The notes under the pieces are model-generated. The model searched no databases. It was not told where the DNA came from and saw only the letters and a list, made by a program, of their open reading frames with translations. Both the position numbers and the translations under genes were made by a program. From assembly GCF_918797505.1 (NCBI RefSeq), contig NC_092793.1, forward strand, positions 82,333,912 to 82,397,911: a stretch of DNA of 64,000 nucleotides. Reading direction: 5' to 3'. Position 1 is the stretch's first letter; each line of letters opens with the position of its first letter. Below, in pieces: positions 23,507-34,400 of the stretch. This DNA is from Bemisia tabaci (lineage: Eukaryota; Arthropoda; Insecta; Hemiptera; Aleyrodidae).

Positions 23507-24515
23507 ATTAGCCATCCCGAAAGGGCGCTTGGCAAGCCTGGACTTGACTCGTGGCAATCTGGCTGGAGACAAGTAATCAAAGGAAAATAACAGCGTCCAA
23601 ATAAGGTTAGGTTTCCGGGTCGATAAAATCTGACCGACAACTACTGCACTCGTGTCATTTGAGATCGGCGCTACTTTTAAACGGAGCGATGACATTTGTG
23701 TGATGCGCGGAGGAGAGCCGGAGGCGCGAACACGGGTTTCTGCAGGTATTTAACGCGCGCGTAAATGTCAAGTAAAAATTTGTCAAAACATCTCAAAACA
23801 ACTGGAGGCAGTCACACCGGCGCGGCCGGCGCGACCCTGCATAACGGCTGAGTTAATTGGCAGAATGAGTGAGCATCCTGCCTTGATTTTTGAGTGGCTT
23901 AATGTACCACGCGTGCCAATTATCACGCCTTTTTGGCCACAGCTGCCCTCTGACCAACACACTCCTGCCGGCTCTTACCCACCCCTTAGTTAAGAAATGC
24001 ATTTGTGCGTTTTTGGGACTGTGATAGGATTGGATTTTCGTCATTGGATTAAACCATGTTGCAAGTTATCCATCATTCTCTGCTGATTTTCTTATGTGCC
24101 TTACAGTTTACACATTAACATTGGATTATAGCGTTACAGAGTCTCGATGACAGAGGACTGGAACACTCATCTAAACTTTTTCCTTTTATCGTGGTGCGTG
24201 GCATTACGCGTGATGCCTGTTAGAAGCCTAATCCAATTTTAGAAGAAAACAATGAAAAAAAGTAAAAAAATGAGAAAATGTAGGGACGAGGGAAAGGATT
24301 AAAGAGTAATGATTTAAGTTCTCCCTTTGAAACTGCCCTCAGCGAATACTTTAGGACTCTTCTTGCAAATTTCCTGACTTCACATTTTTACGCAGATTGG
24401 AATCTTCATGTTTAGGCAATTCCTGAGATGATTTCAGGGAGACTTGGTTCTTCTATCCGTAGGCGTCTGATCGTCAAACACAGCGTTCAAGAGATTCCCG
24501 TGTGTGAAAGAGGCC
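23507..24515. other. Unannotated non-coding stretch
   Basis: A GC-richer patch at about 23700-23840 includes GGAGGCGCGAAC and CGCGGCCGGCGCGACC. No gene was recognised. Confidence 0.4.
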
Positions 24516-24519
24516 AGTT

Positions 24520-25022
24520 GGACGTATTTCCGCCAAACGGAAGTATAGACGAGTGAGAAAGATGGGGTGTGCTCTAGAAAGCTGCATAAGAAACAATGTT
24601 AATAAAGTGGGCGCAAATCCCTTTGGAGAAATAGAAAAGTGGGATTTTACATTCAGTCAAACGGAACTATGTGCCAACTCATGAGCCGTGGGCATGTGAA
24701 AAGATCGTTGTGGACAGGACTCATGGGTTAATGCCGACCATGAGTGACAACAGAGACGGCTTCGGTGCCGCTGACGTAACTGGCGCCTTGTAATTCCCAT
24801 TTGGACTACATTTTGCAATTAGGAACTATAAATTCCGGCCCGGTTTAAAAAAAACGTATGTGCCATTAGTTTCCCTTTGCACATAAGTATTTTTTCAGAT
24901 GAGCCAGAATTTATAGGTCCAAATTGCAAAATGTAGTCCATTTATTCTTACGGCCCTCGACTAACGAGCACACGCCTTCCTTGTCGTACCTGCCTCTGGT
25001 TCCGTTTGACCAAAATACGTCC
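24520..25022. mobile_element. MITE, family B, interrupted by a family C insertion
   Basis: The ends are GGACGTATTTCCGCC on the left and, reading inward, GGACGTATTTTGGTC on the right. The interior resembles the family B copies at 25872-26253 and 37777-38365 (GCTGCATAAGAAACAATG, GCCGCTGACGT, CTTACGGCC). Removing the nested element at 24803-24939 leaves about 362 bp. Flanking tetramers AGTT and AATT match at three of four positions. Confidence 0.85.
24803..24939. mobile_element. MITE, family C, nested in family B
   Basis: This 137-bp element has ends GGACTACATTTTGCAATT and GCAAAATGTAGTCC. It is bounded by ATTT on both sides (24799-24802 and 24940-24943), a 4-bp target-site duplication. The host sequence around the insertion can be aligned with the uninterrupted family B copies, which confirms the boundaries. 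Its position inside B shows that it moved later. Confidence 0.9.
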
Positions 25023-25331
25023 AATTTATACTGGTTGTGAGCGGGTAGATTGACAATAACTTAATATTTGAAACAAATTGATGACCCCCCCCCCCCCCTC
25101 CCCACAAGGCACATTTCACGTGATTTTTGCAAAATTCCGCACATAAGACGACATAACGCAAGTAACGGAAGGTTAAAAAATGAGCTCCTATGACAAAGGT
25201 AAGTCTTATAGCTTGTCTGAGCCATATTGATTTAAAGGTAAACGGATACCTACAATAGATTCAATTTGAATTTAAAACGACCCTGTTACACTGATTGTCC
25301 CAGGATTTGGGCTCTGCGCGGATATATAAAA
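25023..25331. other. Unannotated stretch with poly-C
   Basis: Contains a run of about 14 C residues near 25086-25099. No gene recognised. Confidence 0.4.
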
Positions 25332-25454
25332 ATGAAAATGAAGTATTTTATAACTTTAATATTTATTGTGTGCAGGCTTGTTACCTATATTGAATCCATA
25401 GATGTTAGTAAAATATGGTGTGGTTGTAAGAGAAATCTTTTGAGAATCCCGTAA
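25332..25454 (+). CDS. Possible short secreted peptide or signal-peptide exon
   Basis: A 40-codon frame begins MKMKYFITLIFIVCRLV: a short basic start, a hydrophobic run of about 12 residues and then a polar segment with two cysteines (WCGC at residues 30-33). This looks like a cleavable signal peptide. A GTAAGA inside the codons after WCGC would serve as a splice donor, so this could be the first coding exon of a secreted protein, but no downstream exon was identified. The frame is also open upstream to an ATG at 25266. It may be chance in AT-rich DNA, where hydrophobic codons are common; no homologue is recognised. Confidence 0.2.
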   Translation: MKMKYFITLIFIVCRLVTYIESIDVSKIWCGCKRNLLRIP

Positions 25455-25867
25455 CAATTTTTTCATGTCTGGGGTAGTTAGACAGGAGGGGTATCTACAT
25501 GGGCCGTTTTTGAGCTCATTTTAACTAGATTACCTCTCATCCTCAATTTTTTCGCTGATTGCATGTCTATATTTCATGATTTGGCCATTCTTTAGGTCTA
25601 TTGAGCGTCTAAGGTCTAGGGCCTAAGTGTGGGATTGCAGGTGATCGAATTTGGCGAACAATTTCGGATTTTTGGCATTCGATCGCAAACCCGCAAAACT
25701 CGTACTATCCGGAGATAGGTCCTCAAACCCATATTTAGGCCAGTGCTAGACCCGAAAAGAGACAGAAAATGATCAAATTATTATAAATTCTGCAAAATAC
25801 AGACCTTCAATGTGCAAGAAATTGTAGAGCTGAAGAAATTTCAGCCCTTATCGAAACCCTTTCTTTG
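25455..25867. other. Unannotated non-coding stretch
   Basis: Short repeated words with TTCGGATTTTTGGCATTCG near 25660. No gene or complete element recognised. Confidence 0.4.
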
Positions 25868-25871
25868 AAAT

Positions 25872-26253
25872 GGACGGTATTTCTATCAAACAGAACTATG
25901 TGGAGGTGAGAAATATGGGGTGTGCTCGTCGAAGCTGCATAAGAAACAATGTAAAAGAGGGCGTGATTCTTTTCGAAGAATTGTAAAAGCGGGATATTAC
26001 ATTCTATCAAACAGACCTATGTGCCAACTGATTGGGGACTCATGAGTCGCGGGCATGGCACGAGAGCGTTGTGGACAGGGCTCATGAGTTAAAGCGCCCC
26101 GACAATGATCCCCCCTCGATACTCGGCTGCACCATCATTGCCGCTGACGTCACTGGCGCTTTATTATTCTCATTCACTCTTACGGCCAGAGAACTAACGA
26201 GCACACCCCGTATTTCTCACCTCCACATGGGTCTGTTTGGTAGAAATACGTCC
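25872..26253. mobile_element. MITE, family B, uninterrupted copy
   Basis: This 382-bp element has long terminal inverted repeats: the left GTGGAGGTGAGAAATATGGG is mirrored by the right arm. The outer ends are GGACGGTATTTCTATC and GATAGAAATACC-like sequence ending GTCC. AAAT flanks both sides (25868-25871 and 26254-26257), a perfect 4-bp target-site duplication. There is no coding capacity. It is a useful reference for the interrupted copies at 24520 and 37777. Confidence 0.9.
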
Positions 26254-26277
26254 AAATAGGCAACGTAGGGTTGAATT

Positions 26278-26399
26278 GGACGTGTTTCTATCAAACGGAA
26301 CTAAGTGCATCATGACGTGAGCCCTGTTATGCACACATGCTTATGGGTGTCAGGGCTCATGTCTTAATGCACATAGTTCCGTTTGACAGAAATACGTCC
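26278..26399. mobile_element. Palindromic MITE, family A, copy 2
   Basis: The 122-bp palindrome with ends GGACGTGTTTCTATCAAACG and CGTTTGACAGAAATACGTCC is flanked by AATT on both sides (26274-26277 and 26400-26403). It sits 24 bp after a family B copy whose termini are closely related, so A looks like an internally deleted derivative of the same transposon lineage. Confidence 0.9.
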
Positions 26400-26403
26400 A
26401 ATT

Positions 26404-26980
26404 TCGAGTCATCGAGATAGGGTTGAATTGGTAAGTGGCTCCACCTCGACTCGTCCTTGAGAGTTAAGTGTTTGCGGCCGAAAACTTCCGGCTTTGCAGT
26501 TTGCAGCGCTCCTCTTTTTCGGTTTTCTTTGTCCGAGTAGTTAATCCTATTTAATGGAGCCGTGCACCGCACAGGATGGACAATTTTACGTTGTTCGCAA
26601 TTCCACCTCCTCTCCAATTGTTCAGCCAGTCCATATTTCGGAAAACAAGATTAGAGGGACCTCGAGGAACTTTAATTGAAGAGGTCTACCTCTGAGATCA
26701 GTATCGAATATAGCTGCACGAACTATTGTCACACAACCGCCACTATACGACGGGGTGACGATCGCCATCCGGGCTTAGGAGCCTGCGGACCCCTGGGCCT
26801 AGATGATAATAAGGATATAAATGTGAAAAACGAAAAGCGTGATATTGTTTAAATATGAGCTCTTTTCATCAGCGCGTGTGCTACTGCAAAGGCACGGGTA
26901 CATGTATCGCTATCATTCTGCATCCAGCTTTTTTTTCTTTAAATTGAGGGAACGATGTTTCCGCACAAGTTAGGTAAATT
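26404..26980. other. Unannotated non-coding stretch
   Basis: TAGGGTTGAATTGG at about 26413 repeats the word just left of the neighbouring family A element (about 26266). No gene recognised; an 86-codon reverse frame at 26357-26617 overlaps the element end and has no domain. Confidence 0.4.
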
Positions 26981-26981
26981 A

Positions 26982-27079
26982 GTTAAAATTTTGTTTACTC
27001 ACTTGCGACGAATTTCGATTATATTGCATAATACAAATGAAATTGTCGCGAGTGAGTGAACTTTTCTAAACATTTTAAC
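26982..27079. mobile_element. Small foldback element
   Basis: The arms at 26982-27015 and 27037-27079 are imperfect inverted repeats. The left has TTTACTCACTTGCGACGAAT and the right has TTGTCGCGAGTGAGTGAAC, with GTTAAAAT and ATTTTAAC at the outer edges. The loop is about 20 bp. Confidence 0.7.
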
Positions 27080-27107
27080 GCTCGTCTGTCAACATACATA
27101 TGTATAT

Positions 27108-27365
27108 TGACGGTGAAACTTCCTAACCACGAATTTCGTTTGCGGCGTTTTGAAATCTTGGCTCTCATTTTATTTTTTTGAAGGGAAACAAATCAACATC
27201 ATTCCTTAAAATCTGCGTAGAAATTTCTTCGCACAGAGTAGAAAACTCACGGGAATATTGAAGAAATCAGATAGAGTAGTTTTCGCATTTAAAAAATAAA
27301 GTAGGAATTGCAGGAGGTCTGCAACGTCGCAAACCGAGATGCCTGATTTGAAAGTTTCATCGTCG
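27108..27365. mobile_element. MITE, family E, copy 1
   Basis: The left end GACGGTGAAACTTCC with CGTTTGCGGCG is mirrored on the right by GACGTCGCAAACCGAGAT and AAGTTTCATCGTCG-like sequence (degenerate). Other copies are at 43818, 53679 and 54181. The interior shares TCATTCCTTAAAATCTGCG-type sequence. The target-site duplication is not resolved. Confidence 0.75.
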
Positions 27366-29841
27366 CATTTACTTTTTATTTCCTCTGGAGATCAATGCAA
27401 AATCTTACAGTTTCTTAAATTCCTCCTGAAAGGTGCCAAAGGTACCTATTTTTCTTCGTCTCATTTTAGCAATAAGTCTACTTAGATTCTTAGAGGTGAG
27501 AGTGATAAAAGAGGAGGAAATCTCTAAGCCCTAACTTTTTTCGAGCATTTACCAATCAGACTTTCTTCTTCTTCGAAATCAAACTCAACCGAATCACACT
27601 GAACAGCAGTTCTGGCAACCGAAAAACTCATCTCCTCTGCTCTGGCTCTGGGAAGGATAAGATTATGTTTTTACCACGACCCGTCAATTGATTGGGTTAA
27701 TGTTCAGGTATAGGCTTGTGGGTTACTGGATCGATCCGGTGTGATGGTTACTTGCGAAGCTGCAACATTTGGTTGAAAAAATTAATTTTCTGTATGCATT
27801 CATGATAAATCTGCGAAAATTGTCATCGCCACTCAAAACTTCAGCATGTTATGGGAACGAACGAATTTAATGTCCGTAGGTCTAAATCATGAGCTAAAAA
27901 AATTGTATCGTTTGATCCCTTGTTTTTGGCTTATCTATGGCAATCGAGCCTGTAAAGGAAAGGTGCAGGATATTGAATATAATATTTTTGAAAACCGATT
28001 CTTGATCAGCGACGGGATAGAGGACTCGCGGGTGAAAGGGAAGAGGGTGAGAGCGCGTGCGAAGAAGGGTTGAAATGGACGGGGGTTTTCAATAAGAGAT
28101 CGGTTGGGCGCCGGGGGTTTGTGAATCAAAATTCATATTTGGAAAGAAAAAATAACTATTGTTAAAGAGCCCTTCCTCCCCCCCCCCCTTACCCTTTGCC
28201 AGAGGATCTTGAGGGAACCCTTTGAGTCCCGGCTCGACAAACAGTCGCAGGTGATGTAAGCTGATACGGTGGGCGCGAAACGAAGCGTCTCAAAGCAGTG
28301 CAAATGCTGTAACTGTAGATTGCAAATACTACAGAAAAGGATTCAAGGTTGCCAGGGTGTGCCACTAAATATGGATATTTTACATGGATTCAAATGGGAG
28401 AAAGAGCTCATTATCGGCGCAACATGGCAGCAATGAAAAGGATCGGGCGCGGGAGGGAAAGGGTCAAACGAAAAAGAACGCTCTCTGACAATACAAGAGG
28501 GTGTGAGAGAGAAAGGTATGGTTGGTCCGAGGTCGAGAGAGACCTTTCCATCTATATTTAACTTATTCATTTTGGCTCATCGATATTAAAACTCGCTCCG
28601 ATCATTACAATTGCAACATCGACCTCATTTTTGAAAATTGAAGTCATCATGAAAGAATGTATTTTGACGCAAATCTCTGCTGTCTGAATCTATGATGTTA
28701 TTTGGAGGGCGTAAATGACGGTTATCAAAATTTGAAATTATAGTTAGTGTTGATATAGCTCACGGTATGTTTAGACTATGTCTGCAGTTCGCTCTATTTG
28801 CTCTCGTCGAGACAGCATAGTGTTTTACATAGGTATTTATCTGTTTGCTTTTAGAATTCTTTTAGGTGCCGTTTTTCGAAATACTTGTAAAAAACAGAAT
28901 GTGTTTGGAGAAGACATTCTAAAGACTGAGTATATAGATTGACAAGTTGGGTTATGGGAAACAAATATACCTATATTTAAAGAATCCTTTCGAAGGATTC
29001 ATTTTTAGTTTAGTTTGAGGTCTTTCTCTTTTCCAATCTGAATGATGTGTAAGTCCGTGCTGAGAGGGGGGAGGGATGAAGTTTTGGTTACTGAGTTTTG
29101 TTGGAAAAGGAGTCATAAAAACTGAAGATCGCACGCACAGCCTCTATAAGTAGTTAAAATCATGTCTGTGAAGTTAGCACCCCGACTTTTAAATTTAAAA
29201 TTTTCTCTTTTGCTTATCATTGCTCATCATTTGCTCATCTCGAAAATCTTCCTAAGCGAAATTTCCTTGTTCTGTTTCTAAAACTTCTCCGACATTTTGT
29301 TCGAGCACACATGATCCGGGTTCGAATATTTTCGAATTATCCATTTTCCCCATGAGTGAAGCAGGGGGGGGGGGGCAGGAGGCAGGGTGGACTGCCCTCC
29401 CTAAAATAAAAAAAAGTATCATCTACCAATCTACCCCATCCGCACCCTATCCACCCGCTATGTTACCGCAAGTTTGACCCAAAACATCGTTACTTTTAAT
29501 GTTTTATTTTGCTGTGGTGTCGAACTAGAGCTCAGACACGCTCATTGTGCGACATGGTTCAGTTAAAATAAAAGAGGGCTGCCGACAGATACCTACACCT
29601 ACAAATGCCTTGAATGCCATCTTTGAGGCATTCAAAGCGGCGAAACCTAATTGCAGACCTGACGAATTTTTCCTTGGCTTCCCCGCTGATGGATTTGCTG
29701 AGAAGACTTTACCGGACGTTTGACGAACAATGTATGCAGCGGATCCAATCGGCAGTCTGTGCATGCCTTAATATCTGAGCGTCTCCCGCGTTGTCGGATG
29801 GTCTGGAAATGCGAGAAGTTCTTTTTGGGAAGAGCCGACTC
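27366..29841. other. Unannotated non-coding stretch
   Basis: A C-rich run is near 28170-28190 and a G run near 29366-29376. A hairpin GAATCCTTTCGAAGGATTC is at about 28981-28999. Frames of 116-117 codons on the reverse strand (29647-30062) run across the boundary of the hAT element and have no recognised domain, so they are not called. Confidence 0.45.
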
Positions 29842-30149
29842 CAGGGCCGGATTAAGGGGATGGCCACATGGGCCGCGGCCCATGGCGGCAAAATGTAGGG
29901 GGCGGGAAATTTCGCAATCTTTTTGAATGTAGGTGTCAAAAAATGAGAGAAAACAATCGGATTCAGAAAATAAATTACAAACGAGAGAAGGCGACAAAAT
30001 CTCTCATTTCCTGAAGGTAAAAGTATAGTAATTTCTAATTTTGTCGTCTTTCGGTGATACAAGAGACAACACCTTTAATTAGTCGAGTTAAGAGAGAAAC
30101 CAAACACGCAATTTGACCTGGAACGGAGCGGCGCGGCGGTCGGCATGAA

Positions 30150-30330
30150 ACGCATAGCGCCTACAAGACCGCATGAATACTTCACGCATTGCGCCAACAC
30201 GGTCAAACACACTGCGGTCAGCAGCAGTCGGCTTGAAACGCATAGCGCCTACAAGACTGCATGAATACTTCACGCATAGCGCCTATAAGACTGCATGAAT
30301 ACTTCACGCATTGCGCCAACACGGTGCGGT
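30150..30330 (+). repeat. Minisatellite of hAT copy 2
   Basis: GCGCCTAYAAGA-type units start at 30157, 30245 and 30279 (spacings 88 and 34 bp), so this array has lost the 69/78-bp regularity of copy 1. Each unit retains a TGAATACTTCACGCA half of the near-palindrome. Confidence 0.8.
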
Positions 30331-30554
30331 CGGTTATAAGTTAAAATTTTTAACCACATTTATGTTTGTTCTTTCATAATTTTTTCGTTCGTTTTTTATG
30401 AATGGAAGGCCTTGTCCAAACAAGGATGGATTTACGGAACCGAACTTTTGTTAGTGTTGACAGGGCTTTCACAAAAAATGTGCTCAAGCTTAACACGAGT
30501 AAACGCGTCTCATACACCTCTCTCCACCGGCACGTTCACTTGATGGTTTTTATG

Positions 30555-30828
30555 GATCGTATTCGACAGATCTCACAGGTGAGATTATATTGATATCGAT
30601 TGGTTCAATATGTAACCACAGCCTCAAAAGTCAATTTAGAAATCTGAGGTAACGGGTCTCTTGTGATCGAATTTTTATTCTCTCGAGTACCGTATGGCAA
30701 TGAAAAATGAAATTGTGAGGAATTTTTTCATTTTCAGCTTTTCCAAATTAAATCCTAAAATTTTTGTTTGAGGTTATGTTCTATTATTTTGAAGCAAACG
30801 ATACATCGAACCACTGTCGAATACGATC
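30555..30828. mobile_element. Element nested in hAT copy 2
   Basis: Perfect 15-bp terminal inverted repeats GATCGTATTCGACAG (30555-30569) and CTGTCGAATACGATC (30814-30828) bound a segment absent from the other two hAT copies, which read straight through at this site. The next bases inside the left end form a further small palindrome, ATCTCACAGGTGAGAT. No clear target-site duplication. Confidence 0.85.
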
Positions 30829-30917
30829 TACTGATGTTTCAAAACGAATGAGAAGGGGGCGGAAAAATACAGGCGGCCCATGGGCGGCAAGTAGGTAAAT
30901 CCGACCCTGGCCGACTC

Positions 30918-32028
30918 AAGTGTATTATGTGGACTACAATTTTGATGGGCATTGTTCATAGCTTTGGCTAAAATTGAGAGCAGCGGATTTAAATCCGAAG
31001 CCAAAAATCTTATTTTCGGGAACACGGTGGATGACGAATGACGTTATCTACTGCTCTAGCCTCTAGCGTGCTACGTAAAAACTCAGTATAAACATTGGAA
31101 TGTTGCCAAATTTCCTCTCAGAAAATATTCATTTCTGGAGAAAGTTATGAGTATTTCCCCTTGAGATTTTCAGACTTCCGGGATCAAATTATGAATTCGA
31201 TCCTTTGTAAAATCGGTAGAGAAATATTCACAAATTTTCCTGGAAATTTGAGCTTTGTTGAAGGAAAGTTGGCAACGCTTGGAGGCTCATACGGCGTTTT
31301 CAAGCATGGCAGTGCTGTGGTACACCTAGAATGGTTGTCTTTTTAGCAACATTGATGAGACCAAACTATGTAGAAAGCATGATTTTCATCCACCTGCTGA
31401 TTCGCGTGGTTTTTCCTATTAGCTTTTGACCTCGTAATTGTGCGATACGACGTTGAATTTGGCGTTTAGATTGAATTTTATCATAATTATACATCAAAAT
31501 ATGATCCTGTGTGGTAAGAGGAGCTTACGAATAAATCACATATTTTGATAGATCCTGAGATGAGATGGTGCCCAAGTTACAGTCAGACGCATTTTGTAAT
31601 CTTTATTTCCTCCTCTTAACATGGCTAAATACACACTCAAAAATGTTAGGGTTGTGCTAGTTCGTGTTCGGGAGATACCGTGCATATTCGGCAGAGTCGA
31701 CGCTGCAATTGTAAAAGCTTGTGTTATGCTGAAATAAAATCAACACAGAACAACATAGAGTGGTGCTAGATATATACATAGGGCTATTTTTCACCATCAA
31801 TTTTTTGGTCTCCGCTCACAATCTGACGTATGGTCCTGATGAGAAGTTAGTGATAATCTAAGAATACGGACGGCATATAACCACGAGCTTTATGTTTATA
31901 GAATCGGATTTCTAAGATTTAACTCAACTCAACTCTCCCGAATGAATTGCACTTGGCTGTTTCACTGGCTTCAGTCGGATGGAACTTCACCTCCATTTTT
32001 AGAGTTCCGTATTATTATTTTTGATCGC

Positions 32029-32030
<2 letters not shown>
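30918..32030. other. Unannotated non-coding stretch
   Basis: A short inverted pair, CATCAAAATATG and CATATTTTGATAG, lies at about 31494 and 31540. No gene recognised; the 83-codon forward frame at 31095-31346 has no domain. Confidence 0.4.

Positions 32031-32067
<37 letters not shown>
32031..32067. repeat. Poly-T tract
   Basis: 37 consecutive T residues. Confidence 0.95.
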
Positions 32068-32069
<2 letters not shown>

Positions 32070-32130
32070 TTTATGAATCGTGACTTTAGCACCGATGGGA
32101 CCCGTCCTTCTCACTGAACCGTAGCGTGCC

Positions 32131-32468
32131 TACCCTGTTAAAAATTGGCTCTGGATCTGTGTTCCAAAATACCTACTAGCTAGACCTACAGCCCGCTGTA
32201 AGATTTCCTATAGCTTCTATACCCGTCTATACAATTTCTTATAGCCGATGGCGATAAAGCTACAGCCAGGCGATAAACTGTATAGCCCGGCGATCGGAAC
32301 TGTAGCCCGGCTGTATAATTATTTATCGCTTCGTATAGCCCAGCTGAATGATTTTCTTCGCTTTCTACAGCCAGCTCTATGATTTTCTATCGCCTTCTGT
32401 AGCCGGCTATCAGAATTCTTATGGTATTTTGAAACGCAGCTCCTATACAGCCAATTTTGACCGGGGTA
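32131..32468. mobile_element. Inverted-repeat element with CTATAGC-rich interior
   Basis: The ends TACCCTGTTAAAAATTGGC and GCCAATTTTGACCGGGGTA form an imperfect terminal inverted repeat. Inside are many short opposed words such as TTTCCTATAGC and CGATAAAGCTACAGCC, giving an internal snapback structure. There is no coding frame. No target-site duplication was found. Confidence 0.75.
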
Positions 32469-33519
32469 GACTTACACGTAAATGAAAGGAATCCGAAGAC
32501 ATTGCAACACAGCGCTCTTATTTTTATGGTCCTGTGAACAAATTTCCTCGAACAACGGCTTTGTTTGCCCGCTGTCAGGGATACCGTGCTGTCATTCACT
32601 CTGATCAAAATTAAAGCCCAATTATCGCAGTTTTCACTCGCATGAAGATCTCAATAAAGAACAAACGCAGCGCGCATGTTCAGTCATCAGTTATACACCC
32701 ATTCAAATACCTTTTATCGTCCACGCATTGTTTTACCGAACCGGTATTTTCAGCGCAGTAGGTACAAAATATCCTCTATGTTCAGAGCGCAATCGTTCAA
32801 TTTCATTTCATTTTTGGAGTATGCTTCAGTGCTGCCAATGATGCGATTTGCGGTAAGAATTTTTGTGCGAGATTACCGTCAAAGCTGACAGTTTGTTTGG
32901 AGACTTTGTGTATTTGCGCTAAACTTTTAAGGCGTGTCGTCCAGTTTTCCTTTAAAGTATTTACGCCGGCATCACCAAAGCGAGCAATAATTCAGATGTC
33001 GCCTCAAGGTCAGATACAGATCTTTCAGCTCATCCAGTGAACAGCTACGTGTCTTTCTTTTGATACTCACATTTTCTTTAACGATGCGTAAAATCTGGAA
33101 AAAGGTATTGCGTGACGTCCTGAGTGTATTTGAACTCTTTTAAGTTTTATATTTCTTTCTTCACCCCTGGAAAAAAGAGAAAAAGAAAAGGAAAAAGATG
33201 TGTACTTGTTACCGTAATGCTCACAATGCAGAAACGGAACGTTCGGTTGGCGTCTTATTATTGTATGTGTTGATCCATGGATTGTGTTCAAAGACGATTT
33301 TCTTATTCTTGCCTTTGTGGCCTTAGGTATTAATTTTTGAAATCCAAGTTGATATTTTTTCTGTGAGTAAATTTTCCTTTCGACTTTTTTTCATCTATTT
33401 TACTTTCGAAACTCATTTGTGCATTGAATAAAATTTCATTTATATCTGCGGCTTAAAGTCAAAAGAATGTTGCTCAATTAAGATGGGACCAGGAAGTCAT
33501 TATACAAATTATTAAATAA
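32469..33519. other. Unannotated non-coding stretch
   Basis: No gene or complete element recognised. Frames up to 74 codons only. Confidence 0.4.
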
Positions 33520-33680
33520 TATTACGAATTTATATTATTAATATGATAAATCATAATATAATAAATATAATATAATAAATTATAATATATTATAATAAAT
33601 TATTAATAATATTATTCATTTTTCATTAACTTATTATTATTTATTTATCTTAATTTCATTTTTAATAATTATTTATCCGT
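33520..33680. repeat. ATAATA-rich low-complexity tract
   Basis: Almost pure A and T, built of TAATA, ATAAT and TTATTA words. Confidence 0.85.
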
Positions 33681-33879
33681 CCATATTTTATTTTATTGTT
33701 TTCATGTGTTGTTCGTACTCCTCTCTTTCAAAAACTTGATCTACTTTATATTATTTTCGTATCCTTCATTGTGAAACTGAATGATGTACAAAATTGCTAG
33801 AATACCATTGCTTCTAATCATTGAACCAGATCTGGGGACGTTTATTACTGGTAAATTAGCCTCCTCCCCTAAACGAGCT

Positions 33880-34090
33880 TCCGTGGCGGAGTGGCAGCGA
33901 CACTCGGGCGATCACCGAAGTTAAAGCAACGTCGGGCGTAGTTAGTATTTCGATGGGTGACCGCTTGGGAACTCGGGCGCAGCGCGGCTTAACTCTGGCG
34001 AACATTGACTGTCAGGTTCTCTCAGCGTCACTTCTCTGGTGACCGCGATGAAAATTAAGCCTAAGAACGTGCAGCGCGCCTAAATTTAAG
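33880..34090 (+). mobile_element. 5S-rRNA-derived sequence (SINE3-like or 5S pseudogene)
   Basis: From 33910 the sequence follows the internal part of 5S rRNA: GATCACCGAAGTTAAAGCAA, GTCGGGCG, GTTAGTA, then GATGGGTGACCGCTTGGGAA. These are the box A, intermediate element and box C of the type 1 RNA polymerase III promoter. The flanking outer helix of 5S rRNA is missing. Upstream, at about 33893-33903, TGGCGGAGTGG matches a tRNA A-box consensus. The 3-prime part (about 33995-34090) is unrelated to 5S. This fits a 5S-derived SINE better than a working gene; no tail or target-site duplication was identified. Confidence 0.7.
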
Positions 34091-34097
34091 CATTTTG

Positions 34098-34242
34098 GCA
34101 TGTTTGGAACTTTTTTTTCAGTGCGTGATACCATATTGGTAACATGTTGATATCATGGTGATAACAGGTTCCATTCACCCTGTTGCTACCATGTTGGGCC
34201 AGACGAACTTGTTACCAACATGGTCATTTTTAGCAGGGTGGA
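34098..34242. repeat. GGTAACATG-type repeat fragment
   Basis: Opposed words GGTAACATGTTG, TGCTACCATGTTGG and TGTTACCAACATGG end in TTTTAGCAGGGTGG, which resembles the CACCCTGTTAAAAAT-type end of the element at 32131. The left terminus is unclear. Confidence 0.45.
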
Positions 34243-34271
34243 AATAAAGGCACGGCCGTGGATGCCGTACT

Positions 34272-34400
34272 TACGGGCTTGTATAGACATACCGTCCGCG
34301 TTCCGGGTGTAGCAGCCGGGGCAGTCAAAGTTACGGCTCCAGCAGCCGGGAATGTCGGCCTCTGAGCCCGGAACGGACGGTATGTCTACATAACTCGTAA
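34272..34400. repeat. GC-rich hairpin or foldback
   Basis: The left arm with TAGACATACCGTCCGCGTTC is mirrored by GAACGGACGGTATGTCTA on the right. Between them are two AGCAGCCGGG words. This would form a stable hairpin of about 35 bp. It is probably a small MITE. Confidence 0.75.

Larger units (their letters stand above)
29842..30909 (+). mobile_element. Non-autonomous hAT-type transposon, copy 2
   Basis: The termini are CAGGGCCGGATTAAGG (left) and GTAAATCCGACCCTG (right), flanked by a perfect 8-bp target-site duplication GCCGACTC (29834-29841 and 30910-30917). It is collinear with copy 1 except for a rearranged minisatellite (30150-30330), a small internal deletion after the CCGAACTTT stretch, and a 275-bp insertion at 30555-30828. 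No transposase frame is present. Confidence 0.95.

Noticed and set aside
29647..30062. Two overlapping reverse frames of 116-117 codons
   Set aside because: They cross the boundary of hAT copy 2, so the proposed proteins would join flank and transposon DNA. No domain seen.
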